Shown here: piece after piece, positions 43,168-52,107 of the stretch
Layout of the letters: each line of letters starts with the position of its first letter
Position numbering within the stretch: the first letter of the stretch is position 1
Assembly (NCBI GenBank): GCA_963699495.1
Contig: CAVOUB010000008.1
Span: forward strand, 124,001-188,000
From: JAIBJN01 sp963699495
GTDB taxonomy: Bacteria > Actinomycetota > Thermoleophilia > Gaiellales > Gaiellaceae
Direction of reading: 5' to 3'
DNA: 64,000 bases
Notes under the pieces: generated by a model
The model's input: the letters and a program-made list of their open reading frames with translations, nothing else
Told to the model about the DNA's origin: nothing
The model's database searches: none
Translations under genes and position numbers: made by a program

Positions 43168-44128
43168 CCGGCACCTTGAATACCCGCTCCATGATCTCAC
43201 GGACCGCCGTGAGAGGATCGAGCTCGCGGCGTTGCACCTCGCCGAGGAGCCGCCGGAGCTCCTCGTCCTCCACCACTGCGGCCTCGAGACGCGCCTTCGC
43301 ACGGGCGCTCGCGACGGCGAACACCTCCCCCGCGAGGTTCGCCGCGCGGCGCTCGGCCAGCGTCCCGCTCTCCTCCAGGTAGCGGCGGTGCTCGCCGATC
43401 TTCTCCCACAGCTCGGGAACCCCTTCGCCGCGGACGGCGTCGGTGAGGACGATCGGCGGCTTCCACTCGCGCTCGGTGTCGAGGGCCAGGATGGAGCGAA
43501 CCTCGTTCACCATCGTCTTGGCGGCTGGATGGTCGCGCTTGTTGACCGCGATCACGTCGGGGATCTCCATGATCCCGGCCTTGAGCGCCTGGATCGAGTC
43601 GCCGGAACCGGGCATGAGAACCAGGAGTACGGTGTCCGCGATCGTGATCACCTCCACCTCGCTCTGGCCTGCGCCGACGGTCTCCAGGAAGAGGATGTCC
43701 TTGCCGGCCGCGTCGAGGATGAGCGCCGCCTGCAGGGTCGCCTCGGCGAGCCCGCCCAGGTGGCCGCGCGTGCCCATGGAGCGGATGAAGACCTCCGGGT
43801 CGAGGAAGTGGTCGGTGAGCCGGATGCGGTCGCCGAGGAGCGCGCCCTTCGTGAACGGGCTGGACGGGTCGACGGAGATGACGCCGACGCTCCGATCCTG
43901 CTCGCGCACGAGACGGACGAGCGCGCTGATCAGGCTCGACTTGCCCACGCCGGGCGGCCCGGTGACGCCGATCGCGTAGCCGCCGCCCGTCTCCGGGTAG
44001 AGCTCCCGGATCAGCTCGTACGCGAGCGGATCGCCGTTCTCGACCAGGGTGATCGCCCGCGCGAGCGCCCGTCGGTCCCCGCGGCGGACTCCCTCGACGA
44101 GGTCCTCCAGCGTCCACGTCTTCGCCAT
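43136..44128 (-). CDS. meaB: Methylmalonyl-CoA mutase-associated GTPase MeaB
   Basis: G3E-family GTPase that protects and reloads adenosylcobalamin-dependent methylmalonyl-CoA mutase. The 330-aa protein has the P-loop GPPGVGKSSLISAL (about 57-70), SVDPSSPFTKGALLGDRIRL, ETVGAGQSEVEV with switch residues, and the base-recognition NKRD. The N-terminal helical region and C-terminal dimerisation arm are present. Its target mutase is not in the window, but the adenosyltransferase at 11139 supplies the cofactor. It overlaps ilvA and lies 4 nt from hisC, so the three form one minus-strand operon. Confidence 0.94.
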   Translation of the reverse strand: MAKTWTLEDLVEGVRRGDRRALARAITLVENGDPLAYELIRELYPETGGGYAIGVTGPPGVGKSSLISALVRLVREQDRSVGVISVDPSSPFTKGALLGDRIRLTDHFLDPEVFIRSMGTRGHLGGLAEATLQAALILDAAGKDILFLETVGAGQSEVEVITIADTVLLVLMPGSGDSIQALKAGIMEIPDVIAVNKRDHPAAKTMVNEVRSILALDTEREWKPPIVLTDAVRGEGVPELWEKIGEHRRYLEESGTLAERRAANLAGEVFAVASARAKARLEAAVVEDEELRRLLGEVQRRELDPLTAVREIMERVFKVPDGDGDGPHTR

Positions 44129-44132
44129 CGGC

Positions 44133-45240
44133 CTACCCGGCGAGCGCCGTCACGCGCCTGAGCGCCTGCGCGAAGAGCTCGTTCTCCTCCCTGGTCCCCA
44201 CCGTGACCCGGATCGCGCCCGGAGCGCCGAACGCGCCGAGGGGCCGGACGATGACGCCCTCGCGCAGGAGCGCGTCGAAGACGGCGCGCGCGTCCTCCCC
44301 CACCTCGACGTAGACGAAGTTCGCCACGGGTCGGGGCGCGAGCGTCAGGTCGAGGGCGGCGCAGAGCTCCAGCAGGTGCGCCCGCGACTCCGCGTTGAAG
44401 GCCCGGCGGCGGGCGACCTCGTCGTCGTCCCCGAGGCTGGCCTCCGCAGCGTCCTGCGCGGGCTGCGTGACGTCGAACGCGTTTCGCACCTTCTTGACCG
44501 CGTCGACGACCTCCTTCGGCCCGACGCCGTAGCCGACGCGCAGGCCGGCGAGGCCGAAGATCTTGGAGAAGGTGCGCAGGACGAGCACGTTTCGCCCGGC
44601 CTTCATGTGCTCCTCGACCCCGTCCGGGTAGTCGGGCTCGTCGACGTACTCGAAGTACGCCTCGTCCAAAACGGTGAGGACGTGGTCGGGCACGGCCGCG
44701 AAGTAGGAGTCCACCTCGTCCCGCGAGATCATCGTCCCGGTCGGGTTGTTCGGGTTGCAGAGGAAGGCGATCTTCGTCCGGCCGGTGATCGCGGCCAGGA
44801 TCTCCCCCACGTCGTAGCGGTGGCCCGTGAGCGGGACGCGCACGGGAGTCGCGCCCATCTTGATCGCGGCCAGCGGGTAGCTGGCGAAGGAGGGCCAGCC
44901 GAAGACGACCTCGTCGCCGGGGTCGAGCGTGGCGAGTGCCAGGTAGGCGATGATCGCGTCGGCCCCGGCCGCGACGGCGACGTTCGACGGCTCGACGCCG
45001 TGCTTCCCGGCGAGCCGCGCGCACGAGGCGGTAGGCGCCGCCGTCCGGATAGCGATTCAGCTCCGGGAGACCCCGCTCGAGCGCCGCAAGCGCCGCCGGG
45101 AAGGGCCCGAACTGGCCCTCGTTGGAGGCGAGCTTGACCACCCGCTCGAGGCCCAGTTCACGCTGAACCTCCTCGACGGGCTTTCCCGGCTCGTACGGAA
45201 CCAGCTCGGCGAGCGCAGGCCTGGTGGGGTCGCGGGCCAC
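44133..45240 (-). CDS. hisC: Histidinol-phosphate aminotransferase, one frameshift
   Basis: PLP aminotransferase of histidine synthesis (imidazole-acetol phosphate to histidinol phosphate). The N-terminal part reads RPALAELVPYEPGKPVEEV, LASNEGQFGPFP and LNRYPDGGAYRL. After a one-base insertion near 45025, the frame continues LAGKHGVEPSNV, FLCNPNNPTGT, LDEAYFEY, PLP Lys in RTFSKIFGLAGLRVGYG, and RPVANFVYVEV. Corrected length is about 368 aa, normal for HisC. Since this is a single-copy essential-type gene with intact motifs on both sides, a sequence error is the simplest explanation. The start is GTG 45240. It may also act on aromatic amino acids. Confidence 0.88.
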
Positions 45241-45264
45241 GCGGAAACCTTAACCTGTCGGCCT

Positions 45265-45877
45265 GTGGACGAGATCGGGCTCTTCCCACTGGACCTCGTG
45301 CTCGTGCCTGGCGAGCAGGCGCCCCTGCACATCTTCGAGCCGCGCTACCGCGAGCTGATCGCGGAGTGCCTCGATTTCGGGGCACGACTTCGGGCTCGTG
45401 CTCGAAGACGACGAGGGCATGCGGGACGTCGGAGTCCGGTGCGCCGTGGTCGAGGTCACGGATCGCTTCCCCGACGGGCGCCTGAACGTCGTCGTCGAGG
45501 CACGCGAGCGCTTCCAGCTCATGAGCCTGACCGAGGGCCGGTCGTTCCGAACGGGCGAGGTGGAGGTCGTGCCGGACGAGACCGACAGCCCCACCGAGGA
45601 CGAGATGGAGGAATGCCTGGCGGCGTACGCACGCGTGATCGCGGCCGCCGACGTCGACGTGGACGACCTGGACCTCGATGCCGACTCGATCGCCTACGAG
45701 ATCGCCTCGCGCATCGACTTCGGCACCGAGGTCAAGCAGGGTCTCCTGGAGATCCGCTCGGAACGCGAGCGCGTCGTCCGCCTGGCGCCGATCCTCTACC
45801 AGGCTGCGGAGGCCGTCGAGCGCGAGTCGGAGATCCGCCGCCGGGCGGGCGGCAACGGGCGCGTCGAGCCTCTCTAG
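45265..45877 (+). CDS. Stand-alone Lon N-terminal (LON substrate-binding) domain protein, one frameshift
   Basis: About 203 aa after correction. The N-terminus EIGLFPLDLVLVPGEQAPLHIFEPRYRELI is diagnostic of the LON substrate-binding domain; its key residues are FPL, PLHIFEPRY. The domain continues after an extra base near 45380 with LVLEDDEGMRDVGVRCAV, LNVVVEARERFQL and a C-terminal helical part. There is no AAA+ or protease domain. Such free-standing LON proteins are common in bacteria and may bind substrates or partners for proteolysis. The GTG start at 45265 is divergent from hisC with a 24-nt gap. Confidence 0.8.
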
Positions 45878-45890
45878 ACGGTCGTCGTGC

Positions 45891-46259
45891 CTACGCCGGA
45901 CGCCGGACGCCGTGCACCGGGCGGCCGGAAGCTTCCCAGGCGTAGTACGAGGCGCTCGGGCCGAACGAGCGCTCGTATTCGACGATCCGAGGGTTCCGCC
46001 CGACCTCCATCGCCCGCTGGGCGTGCCAAAGCAGATTGGGATCGTCGTGGTCGACCCAGACGAGGATCAGGTGGACGGCGGTCATGAACTCGGCGACGTA
46101 GGTGCACCCGGCCGCGGGGCACGGGAACGGATCGGTGCGGACGCAGAACCAGCCCGAGTGGTCCTCGCCCGAGTCGTCGCTCCAGAGCTCTTCCTCCTCC
46201 TCGAGCTGCTGCTCCTCGAAGAGCACGGATCCCGGCTGCGGCCCGAGGGGCTCGGTCAT
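45891..46259 (-). CDS. Hypothetical acidic 122-aa protein
   Basis: A 122-aa protein with an acidic N-terminus (FEEQQLEEEEELWSDDSGED), then a possible metal or disulphide motif CVRTDPFPCPAAGCTYVAEF with three Cys. A conserved-looking domain follows with HLILVWVDHDDPNLLWHAQRA. I do not recognise the family. The ATG start at 46259 overlaps the GNAT gene stop (ATGA), so it is the last gene of the ggt-GNAT-hypothetical operon. Confidence 0.7.
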   Translation of the reverse strand: MTEPLGPQPGSVLFEEQQLEEEEELWSDDSGEDHSGWFCVRTDPFPCPAAGCTYVAEFMTAVHLILVWVDHDDPNLLWHAQRAMEVGRNPRIVEYERSFGPSASYYAWEASGRPVHGVRRPA

Positions 46260-46759
46260 CGGATCACCTTCGCCATCAGGATGGCGTCGATGAACCCGCC
46301 GCTGCGGCGGAAGTGGTCGCGGCGGTACCCCTCCTGTTCGTAGCCCAGACCCTCGTAGAGCGCGATCGCGGCCTCGTTGTAGGGAAAGACGTGGAGCTCG
46401 AGCTTGTGCACCCCGACCTCCCGCGCCCAGTCCTCGGCGGCTTCCATCAACGCTCGACCGATGCCTTGCCGGCGATACGGCTCGGCGACCATGAGGCCGA
46501 GGTCGGCCACGTGCTCGCTCGCCGGATGCACCTCGCGCGCAAGCGAGATCCGGCCCACGATCCCGTCCGCCGTCTCGGCGACGAAGACCGCTGCGTGCGT
46601 GTGCCGGCGCACCGCGCGCAGATAACGCCGCTCCTCGGACGGGCTCCGCCATTCGCCGTCCGTGACCAGCCAGCCTTCGGGCTCTGCGCCGACGGCCCGG
46701 GCGAGGTCGACGAGCGCTGCGGCATCCCCCGGCGTCGCCCGGCGAACGTGGCCGGTCAT
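46256..46759 (-). CDS. GNAT family N-acetyltransferase
   Basis: A 167-aa acetyl-CoA-dependent acetyltransferase. It has the GNAT core: VADLGLMVAEPYRRQGIGRALME (acetyl-CoA binding RRQGIG), and motif B ELHVFPYNEAAIALYEGLGYEQEGYRRDHF. The acceptor substrate is unknown; family members acetylate amines, peptides or antibiotics. The gene overlaps both neighbours by 4 nt (ATGA) and is therefore co-expressed with ggt, which might suggest a peptide or amino-acid substrate. Confidence 0.9.
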   Translation of the reverse strand: MTGHVRRATPGDAAALVDLARAVGAEPEGWLVTDGEWRSPSEERRYLRAVRRHTHAAVFVAETADGIVGRISLAREVHPASEHVADLGLMVAEPYRRQGIGRALMEAAEDWAREVGVHKLELHVFPYNEAAIALYEGLGYEQEGYRRDHFRRSGGFIDAILMAKVIR

Positions 46760-48327
46760 CAGGCCGCCACCACGACGCCCGCGCCGCCCCGGCGGGGATC
46801 ACCGGCAGCCTCGAGGCCGGCGCCATCGTGGATCGCCACGGCCGCAGAGCCGCCGAAGTAGAGGTTCCGCCCCGCCCAGCGGTTCACGGGGTAACCGGCC
46901 TTCTCGAGCCGGTCGACCGTTTCGGAGTCGATCCCGCCCTCGAGCTGCAGGACGCCGTCCTCCAGGTGGACGCGCGGCGCCTCGATCGCCTCCTCGACCG
47001 TCAGGCCGTGGTCGATGACGTTGACGACGATCTGGAGGATGGCGGCGCGCAGGCGGATGGAGCCGGCGCTGCCGACCACGAGACGGGGCCGCCCGTGCTC
47101 GAGGACGATGGAGGGCGCCATCATGCTCGTCAGCCGGATGCCCGGGCGGGGCGCCTTCCCGGGCGGGTTGAGGTCGGGCTCGCCGAGCATGTTGTTGAGC
47201 TGGATGCCCGTGCCCGGGACGACCAAGCCGGAGCCGCACCCGGTCGAGGCGGACAGCGACGCCGCGTTGCCGCTCGCGTCGACGACGCTGATGTGGGTCG
47301 TCGAGGGAACGCCGGTCGGCTCGAGGGCAGGGTGTCGCAGATGCGCTCGGGCGGCCTCGACCGCCTCGGCCACGCGCCCCTCGGCCAGGACCCTCTTCGC
47401 CGCGCCGCCACGGTAGAGCTCCGTCACGAAGTTGCCGCCGCGCGCGCGTCCCGCCTCGCGCATCGCCTCGACAAGCTGCGCAAGCGCCTCCGGGCTCCCG
47501 GCGGAAGGCATCGGGCCCAGCCCGTCGAGGACACGGAGCGCGAAGGCGATCAGGAGGCCGCCCGAGGACGGCGGCGGGTTGGAGACGAACTCGGCGTCGC
47601 GATAGACGGCGCGCACGGGCCGCCGCCCGATCACGCGGTAGGCGGCCAGATCATCCTCGGTGATGGCCCCGCCCCGCTCCCGGACCGCGGTGCTCAGCCG
47701 GCGCCCGAGCTCGCCCCGGTAGAAGATGTCGGGGCCCTCGGCCGCCAGCCACTCGAGCGTCGTGGCGAGGTCGTCCATCACGACGAGGTCGCCCTCCCCA
47801 AGGCGGCAGTCGCCCCCGTAGACACGCCTGCCCTCGGGCTCCGCCCGGAGGATGGCGTCGAGGATCTCGTGCAGAAACGCCTGGGCGCCGTTGAGCCGCA
47901 CCCCCGCGCGGGCCGTCTCGACCGCCGGGGCGATCAGCTCCGCCCACGGGAGCCGTGCATACCGCCGGTGCGCGGCGGCCAGCCCCGCGGGCGCTCCCGG
48001 GACGGCCGACGCGGCCGGGCCGATCAGGAAGACCTGCGTCGTTCGCTCGTCGAACGGGACGTCGACGGCGACCATCTCCCCGCGCGCGCCCGACGGCAGG
48101 CCGGCGCCCGGGACGGAGACGAAGAAGTCGAGCAGGCGGTCGGCTCGGTCACGCCCCAGGTGGACGAGCATGAACCCGCCGCCGCCGGGGCCCGTCAGCG
48201 GGCTCTCCGCCACCCACGAGACGAACGCGGCTGCGATGCACGCGTCCACGGCGTTTCCTCCCTCGGCGAGGATCCGCGCGCCCGCCTCGGCTGTCAGCGG
48301 GTGGCCGGCGGCGACGGCGCCCTTCAT
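46759..48327 (-). CDS. Gamma-glutamyltransferase family N-terminal-nucleophile hydrolase
   Basis: A 522-aa Ntn hydrolase of the gamma-glutamyltranspeptidase family, which cleaves gamma-glutamyl bonds and self-processes before the nucleophilic Thr. The N-terminal EAGARILAEGGNAVDACIAAAF and GPGGGGFMLVHL are present. The processing site is at Thr343 in VPSTTHISVVDASGNAASLS, followed by LNNMLGEPDLNP and GSAGSIRLRAAILQIVVN. There is no signal peptide, so the enzyme is probably cytosolic, and it may be a GGT-like amidase rather than glutathione-specific. It is first in an operon with the GNAT gene. Confidence 0.9.
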   Translation of the reverse strand: MKGAVAAGHPLTAEAGARILAEGGNAVDACIAAAFVSWVAESPLTGPGGGGFMLVHLGRDRADRLLDFFVSVPGAGLPSGARGEMVAVDVPFDERTTQVFLIGPAASAVPGAPAGLAAAHRRYARLPWAELIAPAVETARAGVRLNGAQAFLHEILDAILRAEPEGRRVYGGDCRLGEGDLVVMDDLATTLEWLAAEGPDIFYRGELGRRLSTAVRERGGAITEDDLAAYRVIGRRPVRAVYRDAEFVSNPPPSSGGLLIAFALRVLDGLGPMPSAGSPEALAQLVEAMREAGRARGGNFVTELYRGGAAKRVLAEGRVAEAVEAARAHLRHPALEPTGVPSTTHISVVDASGNAASLSASTGCGSGLVVPGTGIQLNNMLGEPDLNPPGKAPRPGIRLTSMMAPSIVLEHGRPRLVVGSAGSIRLRAAILQIVVNVIDHGLTVEEAIEAPRVHLEDGVLQLEGGIDSETVDRLEKAGYPVNRWAGRNLYFGGSAAVAIHDGAGLEAAGDPRRGGAGVVVAA

Positions 48328-48369
48328 GGGGGGAGCGTAGCGCGGGCCATCGTCACGCCGTCCCTGGCG

Positions 48370-48771
48370 CTAGCGGCCCCATTCCGCCGGAGGCTCGTGG
48401 CCGCCTGGCTCGAGTGACCAGTAGTCGCGCTGGGCCCGCACCCGACCGTCGGGGTCGAACCTGAGCAGAGCGACGCCCGCGATTGTCACCTCCTCGCCCT
48501 TCTCGGTGATGATCGCCCAGTACTCGACCGTCGCGCGATCGCCGGTGACGACCGGGTCGGCGAACCAGCAGCCACCGAACTCGTCCTGGTCGGCGAATGC
48601 CCACCTCGCGTACTCGAGGACTCCCTCCCGCCCCAGGTGTGGGTCCCTGAACGGCTGCGAGCGGAAGAAGGCGTCGTCTGCGTAGACGGCCGCGAGCGGC
48701 TCTGGATCCCTCGCAGGCCAGGCACGGGCCCACGCATCGATCCACTTGCGCGCCGCGGCGTGGGCGTCCAC
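48370..48771 (-). CDS. SnoaL-like (NTF2-fold) protein
   Basis: A 133-aa NTF2-fold protein: AARKWIDAWARAWPARDPEPL, VYADDAFFRSQPFRDPHLG, GVLEYARWAFADQ and RATVEYWAIITEKGEEVTIAGVALLRFD form the typical curved sheet and helices. These proteins bind small ligands or act as isomerases; no specific function can be given. The GTG start at 48771 is 14 nt after the ftsZ stop, so it may be expressed with ftsZ. I see no reason in the sequence to link it to cell division. Confidence 0.75.
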   Translation of the reverse strand: MDAHAAARKWIDAWARAWPARDPEPLAAVYADDAFFRSQPFRDPHLGREGVLEYARWAFADQDEFGGCWFADPVVTGDRATVEYWAIITEKGEEVTIAGVALLRFDPDGRVRAQRDYWSLEPGGHEPPAEWGR

Positions 48772-48785
48772 GGCCCCGCGGCCGC

Positions 48786-50213
48786 CTACAGGTCGGTGAG
48801 GAAGCTCGGCGGCTCCAGCGGGTCCGCCTCCGCAGGGCGGGCGCCGCCGCGGACGATCGGCTGGCCGATCCCGGTTGCGATCACCGTCACCCACACCTGG
48901 CCGGTGAGCCTGTCGTCGATCGTGGCGCCGAAGATGATGTTCGTCTCCTCCGTGGAGCCGCGGCGGATGACCTCGGCGGCCTCGTTGACCTCGAGGAGCG
49001 TCAGGTCCTCCCCGCCGGCGATGGAGAGCAGGATGCCTCTGGCCCCCACGAGCTCGGTGTCGATCAGGGGCGAGCGCAGCGCGCGCTCGGCCGCCTCGTG
49101 GGCTCGGTTCTCGCCGGTCGCGAAGCCGATCCCCATGAGCGCGGTGCCGGCGTCGGACATGACTGTCCGCACGTCGGCGAAGTCGAGGTTGATGAGACCC
49201 GGCATCGTGATCAGGTCGCAGATCCCCTGGACGCCTTGACGTAGGACGTCGTCCGCGATCCGGAAGGCGTCGAGCATCGAGGTGGAGCGGTCGAGCACCT
49301 CGAGCAGGCGGTCGTTCGGGATGAGGATGACGGTGTCGCAGACCTCGCGCAGCACTTCGGCGCCGGCCTCGGCCTGGGCTCGCCGCCGGGTCCCCTCGAA
49401 GCGGAAGGGCATCGTGACGATGCCGACGGTGAGCGCGCCGACGTCCCTGGCCAGGCTGGCGACGACAGGCGCTGCGCCGGAGCCGGTGCCGCCGCCCTCT
49501 CCGGCGGTGACGAAGACCATGTCGGAGCCCCGGAGGACGTGCTTGATCTGGTCCTCGGCCTCTTCGGCGGCCCGGCGGCCGATGTCGGGGTCGGCGCCCG
49601 AGCCGAGGCCCTGCGTCAGGTCGCGGCCGATGTGGAGCTTGATCGGCGCCTCGCACTGCTTCAGCTGCTGAATGTCCGTGTTGACGGCGATGAACTCCAC
49701 CTGCGAGATCCCGGCCTCGATCATGCGGTTGACGGCGTTCAGGCCCGCCCCGCCGACCCCCACCACTCGAATCACCGCCAGGTAGGCGGCAGAGTCGGGC
49801 CGGGGCGTCGTGCGCATGCGCGGAGCCGGCTCGATCAGGCGGCGCACCGGCTGGGTGACCTGGCGCTCGGCCGCGGGGTCGGCGTAGGGCCGCTCGGGTC
49901 GCGAGGCCGTCTCGGGGGCGCTGGGCTCCGACGGCGCAGGAGGTGCGGGGGCAGCCTGCTCGACGGGGGCCTCCGGCACCGGCGGCGCGGGCGGCCCCGC
50001 GAGGGTCGCCTCCTCACGCTCCGGCTCGACGCCCCCCGCCTCGGCCTCGACCGGGACAGCCGACTCGACGGTCGCATCCGGGTCGGGCGCGGGCTGCGAG
50101 GCGGCCTCCGGGCCGGGCTCGCCCTCCTTGTCGGACTGGCGCTGTGCGGCCTCGGTCGCCCGGAAGAGCTCGGCGAGCGGGCCCTCACGCATGCTGGCGC
50201 GGCGTCGCGCCAT
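48786..50213 (-). CDS. ftsZ: FtsZ-family tubulin-like GTPase with long N-terminal extension
   Basis: A 475-aa FtsZ-type GTPase. The GTPase core starts only at about residue 145 (IRVVGVGGAGLNAVNRM), with GGGTGSG at 240-246, PFRFEGTRR, IPNDRLLEV and the catalytic T7 loop NLDFADVR at 342-349, so GTP hydrolysis should work. Residues 1-132 form a Pro/Ala/Glu-rich, probably disordered extension. The C-terminus lacks a long linker and ends EPPSFLTDL, a shortened version of the usual partner-binding tail. An internal Met133 would give an ordinary FtsZ start, but the 29-nt overlap with parA supports the long form. It may be a second FtsZ; no other division genes are nearby. Confidence 0.85.
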   Translation of the reverse strand: MARRRASMREGPLAELFRATEAAQRQSDKEGEPGPEAASQPAPDPDATVESAVPVEAEAGGVEPEREEATLAGPPAPPVPEAPVEQAAPAPPAPSEPSAPETASRPERPYADPAAERQVTQPVRRLIEPAPRMRTTPRPDSAAYLAVIRVVGVGGAGLNAVNRMIEAGISQVEFIAVNTDIQQLKQCEAPIKLHIGRDLTQGLGSGADPDIGRRAAEEAEDQIKHVLRGSDMVFVTAGEGGGTGSGAAPVVASLARDVGALTVGIVTMPFRFEGTRRRAQAEAGAEVLREVCDTVILIPNDRLLEVLDRSTSMLDAFRIADDVLRQGVQGICDLITMPGLINLDFADVRTVMSDAGTALMGIGFATGENRAHEAAERALRSPLIDTELVGARGILLSIAGGEDLTLLEVNEAAEVIRRGSTEETNIIFGATIDDRLTGQVWVTVIATGIGQPIVRGGARPAEADPLEPPSFLTDL

Positions 50214-51018
50214 CGAGCACCTCCCTCGCGAGGTCGCGGTACGCCTCGGCGGCGGAGCCCGCCGGGTCGTACTTGAGCACGGAGCTGCCCTGCACGGGCG
50301 CCTCCGCGTAGCGCACGGTCTTGCGGATCCTGGTCTCGAAGACGAGGTCGCCGAAGTTCTCCTTCAGCATCTCGACGGCCTCTTTCGAGTGCAGCGTGCG
50401 TCCGTCGTACATGGTCGGGAGGATCCCGCGGATCTCGACCGTCGGATTGAGGTTCTCGCGGATCATCGAGAGCGTGTTCTCCAGCTGGACGAGCCCGCGG
50501 AGGGAGAGGTACTCGCACTGCACCGGGACGATGACGTTGTCGGCCGCCGTGAGCGCGTTGATCGTGAGCAAGCCGAGCGAGGGCGGCGTGTCGATGAGGA
50601 TGTAGTCGTAACGGCTCCGTACCGAGAGCAGCGCCTTCTGCAGGGCGCGCTCCCGGCCGATCATGCTCGAGAGCGCGAGCTCGGCTCCCGCAAGGTCGAT
50701 CGACGAGACGGCGAGGTCGATCTCCGTCCTGTGGATGACCTCGTCGAGGGGCACGCTGTGGACGAGGACGTCGAACATCGAGCGCTCGACCGTGTCCGGG
50801 TCCATGCCCTGGCTCATGGTCAGGTTGCCCTGCGGGTCGAGGTCGATACCGAGGACGTTGAACCCCTTTTCCTTGAAGGCGACGGCGAGGTTGAGCGTCG
50901 TCGTCGTCTTCGCCACGCCGCCCTTCTGGTTGGCGAGCGCGATGACCTGACCCAGCTTGACTCCCTGTGAAGTAGGCGTCCGCTTCCGCGGACGCGTGAG
51001 AATTCCGGTAAGGCCCAT
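50185..51018 (-). CDS. parA: ParA/Soj-family ATPase
   Basis: A 277-aa Walker-type ATPase of the ParA/MinD group. The deviant Walker A KGGVAKT at 32-38 lies in ANQKGGVAKTTTTLNLA; Walker B is in YDYILIDTPPSLG; VPVQCEYLSLRGL and IRKTVRYAEAPVQG are typical of chromosomal Soj/ParA. No ParB gene or parS-like site accompanies it, so it may position something else, such as the adjacent FtsZ or a cargo. The ATG start at 51018 has AGGAG 6 nt upstream. It is followed by ftsZ with a 29-nt overlap. Confidence 0.9.
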   Translation of the reverse strand: MGLTGILTRPRKRTPTSQGVKLGQVIALANQKGGVAKTTTTLNLAVAFKEKGFNVLGIDLDPQGNLTMSQGMDPDTVERSMFDVLVHSVPLDEVIHRTEIDLAVSSIDLAGAELALSSMIGRERALQKALLSVRSRYDYILIDTPPSLGLLTINALTAADNVIVPVQCEYLSLRGLVQLENTLSMIRENLNPTVEIRGILPTMYDGRTLHSKEAVEMLKENFGDLVFETRIRKTVRYAEAPVQGSSVLKYDPAGSAAEAYRDLAREVLDGATPRQHA

Positions 51019-51039
51019 TGAGGGCTCCTGTTTCGTGCC

Positions 51040-51045
51040 AGGGTA
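51040..51045 (-). promoter_or_regulatory. -10 box TACCCT for the parA-ftsZ transcript
   Basis: On the minus strand TACCCT follows TGTGC, resembling an extended -10, and lies 21 nt before the parA ATG, leaving room for a short leader with AGGAG (51025-51029). No convincing -35 is visible. Confidence 0.4.
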
Positions 51046-51109
51046 GCACAATCCTCCTCCGTTCTTGCACGCGCAATCCGGCTTGGAGAGCGGAACTGCG
51101 GCGTTTCGA

Positions 51110-51139
51110 GACCCTGTGTTGGGCCTTCGCCCCAGGGTC
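51110..51139 (-). terminator. Hairpin downstream of the agmatinase-like gene
   Basis: GACCCTG (51110-51116) pairs with CAGGGTC (51133-51139), with an inner GGGC/GCCC pairing, 4 nt past the stop of the ureohydrolase gene. There is no U-tract. It probably insulates parA from this gene. Confidence 0.45.
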
Positions 51140-51143
51140 GCCC

Positions 51144-52082
51144 TCAGCGGCGCAGAGCGACGAGCGAGAGCATCTCGAAGCAGGCGTTCGCGGCGACGAG
51201 CGCGGTCACGCCTGCCGGGTCGAACGGCGGCGATACCTCGACGCAGTCGAAGCCGCGAAAGTCCAGCCCTGCGAGGCAGCGGACGAACGTGAGCGCCTCC
51301 CTGCTCGACGGCCCCCCGACCTCCGGGGTCCCGGTGCCCGGAGCGAACGCCGGGTCGACGAAGTCGATGTCGAAGGAGAGGAAGCACGGCGCCGCCCCGA
51401 CCCGGTTGCGGACGCGCTCCGAGAAGCCGCCCGGCCCGAGCGCGGCGAGCTCCTCGAAGGTGAGGGCGTCGATCCCGAACCTCGCCGGCAGCTCCACGTC
51501 GTCGGCGTCGTTCAGCGATCCGCGCAGCCCGGCCTGGATCGACCGCTCGGGGTCGATCAGGCCTTCCTCGACGGCGCGGCGGACGACGCTGCCGTGGAAG
51601 AGCTTCTGCCCGAAGTACTCGTCCCACAGGTCGTGGTGCGAGTCGAGCTGCACGAGCGCGAGCGGTCCGTGCACGGCGGCGAGCGCGCGCAGCTCGGCGA
51701 GCAGCACCGTGTGGTCGCCTCCGAGGCAGACGGTCGTCACGCCGGCCCGTGCGATCTCTTCGAGCGCCGCAGTGGATCGCTCGAGCGAGTCCGCGGTCGA
51801 GCCCGGGACGGTCGGCACGTCGCCGTAGTCGATCAGCGAGAGCTTCTCGACCACGTCCACGCCCAGCATTCGGTTGTAGTTGCGCAGCGTCACGGACACG
51901 CTCCGAATCCCCTCCGGCCCGAAGCGGGCGCCCGTCCGGTACACGACCGCCCCGTCGGTCGGGATGCCGACGATCGCCACGTCGACGTCCTCGAGGTCGC
52001 TGACGTGCGGGAGCCGCATAAATGTCCGCGGCCCCGAGAATCGAGGCATCTCGAACGCGTTCGGTGGCCCGTAGCGCGGCAT
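51144..52082 (-). CDS. Arginase/agmatinase family ureohydrolase
   Basis: Binuclear manganese hydrolase of 312 aa that removes urea (or a related group) from guanidino compounds. Metal-binding motifs are complete: GGDHTVLL (His124), LDSHHDLWD (Asp147, His149, Asp151) and SFDIDFVDPAFAPGTGTPE (Asp238, Asp240). The GTGTPE sequence and the N-terminal GIPTDGAVVYRTGARFGPEGIR are typical of agmatinase (SpeB) and related guanidino-acid hydrolases, not arginase. The exact substrate is uncertain. The ATG start at 52082 gives MPRYGPPNAFEM. Confidence 0.88.
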   Translation of the reverse strand: MPRYGPPNAFEMPRFSGPRTFMRLPHVSDLEDVDVAIVGIPTDGAVVYRTGARFGPEGIRSVSVTLRNYNRMLGVDVVEKLSLIDYGDVPTVPGSTADSLERSTAALEEIARAGVTTVCLGGDHTVLLAELRALAAVHGPLALVQLDSHHDLWDEYFGQKLFHGSVVRRAVEEGLIDPERSIQAGLRGSLNDADDVELPARFGIDALTFEELAALGPGGFSERVRNRVGAAPCFLSFDIDFVDPAFAPGTGTPEVGGPSSREALTFVRCLAGLDFRGFDCVEVSPPFDPAGVTALVAANACFEMLSLVALRR

Positions 52083-52107
52083 GGGGCCGCGATTATAGGG
52101 CTGCGCT

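Noticed and set aside
45020..45385. Programmed ribosomal frameshifting in hisC or the LON gene
   Set aside because: No slippery heptamer or following pseudoknot was visible, and the same kind of slip occurs in several unrelated genes, so sequence error is simpler.
48786..50213. FtsZ extension as a mis-called start
   Set aside because: I considered starting at Met133. The longer frame overlaps parA in the manner of coupled genes and begins with an ordered motif (REGPLAELFRATEAA), so I kept the long form but flagged the doubt.
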